A stretch of 24,700 bases of DNA, taken from contig CAKOIJ010000013.1 in the NCBI GenBank assembly GCA_934086775.1, forward strand, positions 1 through 24,700, given 5' to 3'. Position numbers and translations under genes: made by a program. This DNA is from an uncultured Bacilli bacterium. GTDB taxonomy: Bacteria; Bacillota_I; Bacilli_A; RF39; UBA660. Positions within the stretch are counted from its first letter, which is position 1. The number at the start of each line of letters is the position of its first letter. The notes beneath the pieces are model-generated. The model ran no database searches. It was not told the origin of the DNA and saw only the letters and a program-made list of their open reading frames with translations. Below are positions 20,087 to 24,700 of this stretch, piece after piece.

Positions 20087-22162
20087 ATGTTTAGTGAATT
20101 AAATAACAATCAAAGGGAAGCGGTTATGCATATGAATGGTCCTGCTTTAGTAGTAGCGGGTGCAGGAAGTGGCAAGACTAAAGTATTAACTGAAAGAATT
20201 GCTAATTTAATTAATAATGGTGTTAGTCCGTTTAATATTCTTGCAATTACTTTTACTAATAAGGCTGCTAAAGAGATGAGAGAAAGGGTTCATAATTTAA
20301 TAGGTGATGATGCTGATAAGATATTTATTGGTACTTTTCATTCTTTAGGTGTTAAGATTTTAAGAGAAAATGCTGAAGTTTTAGGATATGATAGAAATAT
20401 TACTATTTTGGATAGAGATGATCAAAAGAGTGTTGTAAAAAAAATATTAATGGAACTCAATTTAGATTTAGAAAATTATCCTATTAAATATATGATAAAT
20501 AAGATTAGTTCTTGTAAGAATGAAGGCATGTCGCCAGAAGAGTATGACAAATATGCCAAAACTCCTCTTGATTGTGCTTTTGTAAAAGTTTATAGAAATT
20601 ATAATTCCACTTTAAAAAGAGGTAATAGTGTGGATTTTGATGATCTTTTAATAATGCCTTTACAAATTTTTAAGAAAGATAATGATGTTCTTCTTAAGTA
20701 TCAAGAACATTTTAAATATATTTTAGTTGATGAGTATCAAGATACTAATATGGTTCAATATGATATGTGTAAGATGTTGTCTAAAAAGTATAATAATTTG
20801 TTTGTTGTTGGTGATACAGATCAGAGTATTTATAGTTTTAGATTTGCTAACTACAAAAATATTACTAATTTTGAAAGAGATAATAAGGATGTTAAGGTAA
20901 TAGTTCTTGATGAAAATTATAGAAGTACAAATAATATTTTAAAGGCAGCGAATGATGTTATTAAAAATAACAAGGAAAGAAAAGAAAAGAATCTTTGGAG
21001 TAGTTTTGGTGACGGAGAAAAGATAAAATATGTTAGATGTGATAGTGAAGTGGAAGAGGCTAGGTATGTTGTTAATGAAACAAAGAAGTTATTAATGGAT
21101 GGTGAAAAGCCTAGTGAAATTGCGGTTCTTTATAGAACAAATGCACAGAGTAGAATTATTGAAGAAAAATTTTTAGAAGCTAATATTCCTTATAAAGTAG
21201 TTGGTTCATATTTTTTCTACAATAGAAAAGAAATTAAAGATTTAATTAGTTATTTGAAACTTATATATAACTCAAATGATGATGTTAGTCTAGAAAGAGT
21301 TATAAATGTTCCTAAGAGAAAAATTGGTATTAAAACTATAGAGAGGTTAAGAGAAGATGCTAGAATGTATGATGAAAGTATGTTTAATATTATTTCTTCT
21401 GGAAAAGAACTTGAGTTTAAAAATCTAATTTTAGATTTAATTAATGATAGTAAAAATGTTTCCTTAAGTGAACTTATAGATTCAGTTATAACTAAATCTG
21501 GAATTAAGAACGAACTTATTTTAGATGCGTCTCTTGAAAGTGATATTAGGCTTGAAAACTTAGAAGAGTTTAAGAGTGTTGCGTTAGCTTTTGAAGAGAA
21601 TGGAATTTATGATTTAGGTGAATTTCTTGAAAATATTAGTTTAGTTAGTGATAAGAATGAGTATAATGAAAATAATGATGGAGTTAACTTGATGACCCTT
21701 CATAGTGCTAAAGGTTTAGAGTTTAATAATGTGTTTTTGGTAGGAATGGAAGAAAGTATTTTCCCTCATGTGAGAAGCATGGAGAATGAAAGTGAACTTG
21801 AAGAGGAAAGAAGGCTTTGTTATGTTGGAATAACAAGGGCTAAGAAAAAATTGTGGCTAGTTAATGCTAGAAGGAGAACTATATTTGGACAAACTAGTAC
21901 TAATATTCCTAGTAGATTTATTAATGAGATAGATAGTGATTTACTCGATAGTGACAGTTTAACTATACCTAAATTAAATTCTAAAGATATGTATGAAGAG
22001 GGACATAATGATGAGTTAAAGGTTGGGGATAAAGTTAACCACAATAAATTTGGAGATGGTGTAGTTGTTAAGGTTGATAAGAGCTTAGTTACGATTGCTT
22101 TTGGTTTCAGAGATGGTATTAAAGAGTTTGCTAAGAGTTTTAAGGGTATTAAGAAAATATAA
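20087..22162 (+). CDS. pcrA: ATP-dependent DNA helicase PcrA (UvrD family)
   Basis: A 691-residue superfamily 1A 3'-5' helicase for repair, plasmid replication and removal of transcription or recombination complexes. The Q motif is LNNNQREAV; Walker A is GAGSGKT at 25-31; motif Ia is ITFTNKAAKEMRER; motif II is DEYQDT at 215-220; motif III is VVGDTDQSIYSFR; motif IV is LDENYRST; motif V is LMTLHSAKGLEF; motif VI is RLCYVGITRAKKKL. The last 40 residues (VGDKVNHNKFGDGVVVKVDKSLVTIAF) form the Tudor-like domain that contacts RNA polymerase. Somewhat shorter than the Bacillus protein (about 740). GGTGAT is the ribosome site. It precedes ligA, as in Bacillus. Confidence 0.97.
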   Translation: MFSELNNNQREAVMHMNGPALVVAGAGSGKTKVLTERIANLINNGVSPFNILAITFTNKAAKEMRERVHNLIGDDADKIFIGTFHSLGVKILRENAEVLGYDRNITILDRDDQKSVVKKILMELNLDLENYPIKYMINKISSCKNEGMSPEEYDKYAKTPLDCAFVKVYRNYNSTLKRGNSVDFDDLLIMPLQIFKKDNDVLLKYQEHFKYILVDEYQDTNMVQYDMCKMLSKKYNNLFVVGDTDQSIYSFRFANYKNITNFERDNKDVKVIVLDENYRSTNNILKAANDVIKNNKERKEKNLWSSFGDGEKIKYVRCDSEVEEARYVVNETKKLLMDGEKPSEIAVLYRTNAQSRIIEEKFLEANIPYKVVGSYFFYNRKEIKDLISYLKLIYNSNDDVSLERVINVPKRKIGIKTIERLREDARMYDESMFNIISSGKELEFKNLILDLINDSKNVSLSELIDSVITKSGIKNELILDASLESDIRLENLEEFKSVALAFEENGIYDLGEFLENISLVSDKNEYNENNDGVNLMTLHSAKGLEFNNVFLVGMEESIFPHVRSMENESELEEERRLCYVGITRAKKKLWLVNARRRTIFGQTSTNIPSRFINEIDSDLLDSDSLTIPKLNSKDMYEEGHNDELKVGDKVNHNKFGDGVVVKVDKSLVTIAFGFRDGIKEFAKSFKGIKKI

Positions 22163-22182
22163 AGCATTCTTAATATAAAAAT

Positions 22183-22214
22183 ATACAAAATCAGAATTTA
22201 TTCTGATTTTGTAT
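22183..22214. terminator. Perfect hairpin between pcrA and ligA
   Basis: ATACAAAATCAGAAT (22183-22197) and ATTCTGATTTTGTAT (22200-22214) form an uninterrupted inverted repeat, with T-rich sequence only inside the stem. There is no T tail after it on the plus strand, so termination is probable but not classical; it could also act as an mRNA 3' stabiliser. Confidence 0.6.
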
Positions 22215-22262
22215 GAAACCTTATTGTTTTAAAATTCTCTTTATATTTCTTTTTATTTTTTG

Positions 22263-22268
22263 TATAAT
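22263..22268 (+). promoter_or_regulatory. Candidate -10 element of ligA
   Basis: TATAAT with no convincing -35; it lies 19 bases before the GTG start and directly before AGGTGA. Confidence 0.4.
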
Positions 22269-22286
22269 AATTATAGGTGATATAGA

Positions 22287-24266
22287 GTGGACAGAATAGA
22301 TGAACTTGTTAATTTATTAAATGAAGCTAATTATAATTATCATGTACTTGATAACCCCACTATTACGGATCAAGAGTATGATAAGTATTTGAGAGAATTA
22401 ATAACTTTAGAAGAAGAGTATGGTTATGTGAGGGATGACTCACCTACATTAAAAGTAGGAGGAGAAGTTTTAGATGGTTTTGTTAAGCATACACATAAGA
22501 TACCTATGATGAGTTTAAGTAATGTTTTTAATGAAGATGAAATTAGAGAGTTTGATAATAGAATTAAAAAAGAAGGAATTAAACCTGAGTATGTGTGTGA
22601 ACTTAAAATTGATGGTTTAAGTGTTAGTTTAAACTATGAAAATGGTAAGTTTGTGAGTGCAGCAACTAGAGGTGATGGTATAACAGGAGAAGATATTACT
22701 AATAATGTTAGAACTATTAAGACAGTGCCTCTTTCTTTAAAGAAACCAATCGATATTGAAGTTCGTGGGGAAATATATATGCCAAAAAGTAAACTTAAGG
22801 AACTTAATATGAGAAGAAAAGCTAATGGAGAAGCTTTATTTCAAAACTGTAGAAATGCTGCAGCAGGAAGTATTAGACAACTTGATAGTAAGGTTGCTGC
22901 TTCTAGGGGATTAGATACTTTTATTTATCATATTCCTAATCCACTTGACTATGGCATTAAAACTCACTATGAAGCACTAGAGTTTTTAAAAGAACTTGGT
23001 TTTAAAACTAATCCTAATAACAAGTTAGTTAGTGATGTAGATGGTATACTTGAGTTTATTAAAGAAAAGGGAGAAAAAAGAGAAAGCCTAAGTTATGATA
23101 TAGATGGTGTAGTTATTAAACTTAATAACGTTAGAGAACAAATAGAACTTGGTAGCACGGCTAAGTATCCTAAATGGGCTACTGCGTATAAGTTTCCGGC
23201 AGTGGAAGTTTTGACTAAACTTAAAGATATTATTTTTACAGTTGGAAGAACTGGCCAGATAACTCCTAATGCAGTTTTGGATCCAGTAATAGTTGCTGGT
23301 TCGACTATTTCAAGAGCAACCCTTCATAATGAAGATTATGTCCTTATGAAAGATTTAAAGATAGGAGATACAGTTTCTATTAGAAAAGCAGGAGATGTCA
23401 TACCTGAAGTAGTAGAAGCAAAAATAGAGAGAAGAACTGGAAAGGAAATACCTTTTAGAATGATTGTTAGATGTCCAATATGTGATAGTATTTTGCATAA
23501 GGATAAAGATATAGTTGGTAGTTTTTGTGTTAATCCAAAGTGCCCCGCTAGAAATATTGAAAGTTTATGCCATTTTGTTAGCAGAAATGCTATGAATATA
23601 GATGGTCTTGGAGATAGTATTATAGAAGATTTATATAATTTTGGTTTTGTTAAGAAGTATAGTGATATTTATAATTTATATAAGTATAAAGAGGATTTAA
23701 TTAAATTAGAGGGTTATGGAGAAAAGAGTATTAATAATTTATTAAATGCTATAGAAAAAAGTAAAGAGAATGGGCTTGAAAGATTTATATTTGCTATTGG
23801 TATAAGTGGAATAGGCGCGAAAACGGCTAAGGTTCTTGCTCAGAGGTTTGGAAATCTTGATAATTTAATTAATGCTACTTATGATGATCTTATAAATATT
23901 CAAGATGTTGGAGAGGTTTTATCTACTAGTATTATAAGTTATTTTAAAGATGAAGAAAAACTTAATGAAATTAATAATTTAGTTAATATGGGTGTTAATA
24001 CTAAATATTATAGTGGACAAGTAGAAAGTGATGAGAGGCTTCTTGGTAAAAGGTTTGTTATAACTGGTTCATTTACTTTTGCAACTAGAGATGAGATAAA
24101 GAAATTTATTGAAGATAGAGGTGGAATGACTTCTTCTAGTGTTAGCAAAAACACCAGTGCCGTTATTGTTGGAAGTGATCCAGGTAAAAAGTATGATGAC
24201 GCTGTTAGATTAGGTATACCAATATGGGGAGTAGATGAGTTAAAGGAGATTTTAAATTATGAATAA
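22287..24266 (+). CDS. ligA: NAD-dependent DNA ligase
   Basis: A 659-residue ligase that seals nicks in replication and repair using NAD. It starts at GTG 22287 behind AGGTGA. Domain Ia (YxH, D-x-EYD: NYHVLDNPTITDQEYD) binds NMN; the adenylation domain has the nucleophile K107 in ELKIDG, then RGDGxxGEDxT, EVRGEIYMP and DIDGVVIKLN. The OB fold follows, then a four-cysteine zinc finger (C396, C399, C414, C419), four helix-hairpin-helix segments and a C-terminal BRCT domain (KRFVITGSF...GGMTSSSVSKNTSAVIVGSDPGKK). Length is normal. Its end overlaps the next gene by 8 bases. Confidence 0.98.
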   Translation: MDRIDELVNLLNEANYNYHVLDNPTITDQEYDKYLRELITLEEEYGYVRDDSPTLKVGGEVLDGFVKHTHKIPMMSLSNVFNEDEIREFDNRIKKEGIKPEYVCELKIDGLSVSLNYENGKFVSAATRGDGITGEDITNNVRTIKTVPLSLKKPIDIEVRGEIYMPKSKLKELNMRRKANGEALFQNCRNAAAGSIRQLDSKVAASRGLDTFIYHIPNPLDYGIKTHYEALEFLKELGFKTNPNNKLVSDVDGILEFIKEKGEKRESLSYDIDGVVIKLNNVREQIELGSTAKYPKWATAYKFPAVEVLTKLKDIIFTVGRTGQITPNAVLDPVIVAGSTISRATLHNEDYVLMKDLKIGDTVSIRKAGDVIPEVVEAKIERRTGKEIPFRMIVRCPICDSILHKDKDIVGSFCVNPKCPARNIESLCHFVSRNAMNIDGLGDSIIEDLYNFGFVKKYSDIYNLYKYKEDLIKLEGYGEKSINNLLNAIEKSKENGLERFIFAIGISGIGAKTAKVLAQRFGNLDNLINATYDDLINIQDVGEVLSTSIISYFKDEEKLNEINNLVNMGVNTKYYSGQVESDERLLGKRFVITGSFTFATRDEIKKFIEDRGGMTSSSVSKNTSAVIVGSDPGKKYDDAVRLGIPIWGVDELKEILNYE

Positions 24267-24621
24267 ATTTGTCAAGGTTTCACTTATTTTTGTTTCTGTT
24301 ATAGTAGTTATAGCTGTAATTGTATATTTAAAGTTATTTGTTATTGGAAGTAAAGATTATCAAAATATTTTAGTTAATAAGGTAACAATTAGTGAAAATT
24401 CTGTAGTAATTGATATGATTTATACAGATTCTTCTATTAGTTATAAAGATTATTCATATACTTTAGTTGGTACTGAGCTTTATGTAACAATAAATGGAGT
24501 TTTATCTAATAAAAAAAATAATACCGGAGAATTTACAGTAGATATTCCTGTTAATGGGCTAGATGTTAATAATATTTATTTGAGTGATAATAAGAGTACA
24601 AAGGTTATTTATAGTAAATAA
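24259..24621 (+). CDS. Small membrane-anchored extracytoplasmic protein
   Basis: The 120-residue protein has an N-terminal signal anchor (residues 6-29, no lipobox cysteine) and a beta-rich domain of about 85 residues (NILVNKVTISENSVVIDMIYTDSSISYKDYSYTLVGTELYVTI). AAGGAG inside the end of ligA provides its ribosome site, so it is coupled to ligA. In Bacillus the gene after ligA is a sex-pheromone lipoprotein (CamS); this protein is much shorter and not recognisably related. Function unknown. Confidence 0.7.
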   Translation: MNKFVKVSLIFVSVIVVIAVIVYLKLFVIGSKDYQNILVNKVTISENSVVIDMIYTDSSISYKDYSYTLVGTELYVTINGVLSNKKNNTGEFTVDIPVNGLDVNNIYLSDNKSTKVIYSK

Positions 24622-24623
24622 CC
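24603..24623. repeat. Perfect palindrome over the stop codon
   Basis: GGTTATTTA (24603-24611), TAG, TAAATAACC (24615-24623): a 9-bp perfect stem with a 3-nt loop covering the stop codon. No T tail follows, so it is more likely a 3' stabilising hairpin than a terminator. Confidence 0.5.
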
Positions 24624-24668
24624 TCGTTGAATCAATCTAAAGTGCACAAATAAGTGCAATTAAGTAAT

Positions 24669-24700
24669 AAAAGTGTGTTTTCAAAAGAAAATGCACTTTT
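24669..24700 (+). terminator. Terminator-like hairpin at the window edge
   Basis: AAAAGTGTGTTTTC (24669-24682) pairs with GAAAATGCACTTTT (24687-24700), allowing G-U pairs, around AAAA. The T tail would continue beyond the window. Upstream copies of AAGTGCA (24640-24646 and 24652-24658) can pair with the same right arm. Confidence 0.6.

Overview
The window comes from a very AT-rich, low-GC Gram-positive chromosome, most likely an uncultured gut Bacilli lineage (RF39 / 'Clostridium CAG'-like). This rests on Firmicutes-specific sporulation genes (yabG, veg, spoVG, yabP, yabQ), gene order shared with the Bacillus yab region, purine-rich Shine-Dalgarno sites and sigma-A promoters. All recognised tryptophans are TGG, so the code appears to be table 11, yet none of the 26 intact genes ends in TGA. 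The lineage is an inference from gene content; no 16S or tRNA gene is present.

Region 1 (1-6250) is accessory. It begins with the wreck of a mobilizable element: a tyrosine integrase with several nonsense codons and a frameshift, then a MobV/Pre-type relaxase with frameshifts and stops. A probable three-hairpin small RNA ending in a strong terminator follows. Next are two tandem copies of an RNA- or DNA-fold motif whose loop sequences are identical while their stems differ but still pair. An intact three-gene cassette comes next: a small XRE regulator, a 599-aa nuclease-methyltransferase and a two-TRD specificity subunit. It is best read as a BcgI-like (type IIB) restriction-modification system. 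Behind it lies non-coding sequence with mutually exclusive hairpins and an orphan SEC-C zinc motif.

Region 2 (6400-11200) holds cell-envelope genes: an HdeD/DUF308 membrane protein, a membrane-anchored SGNH hydrolase, an RsgI-like single-pass protein with a Listeria-Bacteroides repeat (minus strand), a divergent kinase-like protein and a membrane-anchored coiled protein.

Region 3 (11190-15600) is housekeeping: ung and a divergent AGCS-type transporter on the minus strand, then a small membrane protein, tatD, a SleB-type cell-wall hydrolase and ksgA on the plus strand.

Region 4 (15600-17640) is an insertion between ksgA and yabG: a secreted DUF6273-like protein flanked by two minus-strand XRE regulators. 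The first shares with it a promoter containing a perfect palindromic operator.

Region 5 (17700-24700) is a compressed version of the Bacillus sporulation/division cluster (yabG-veg-spoVG-yabP-yabQ-divIC), followed by pcrA-ligA and a small membrane-anchored protein. Terminators bound most units, several of them overlapping the 3' ends of converging genes.
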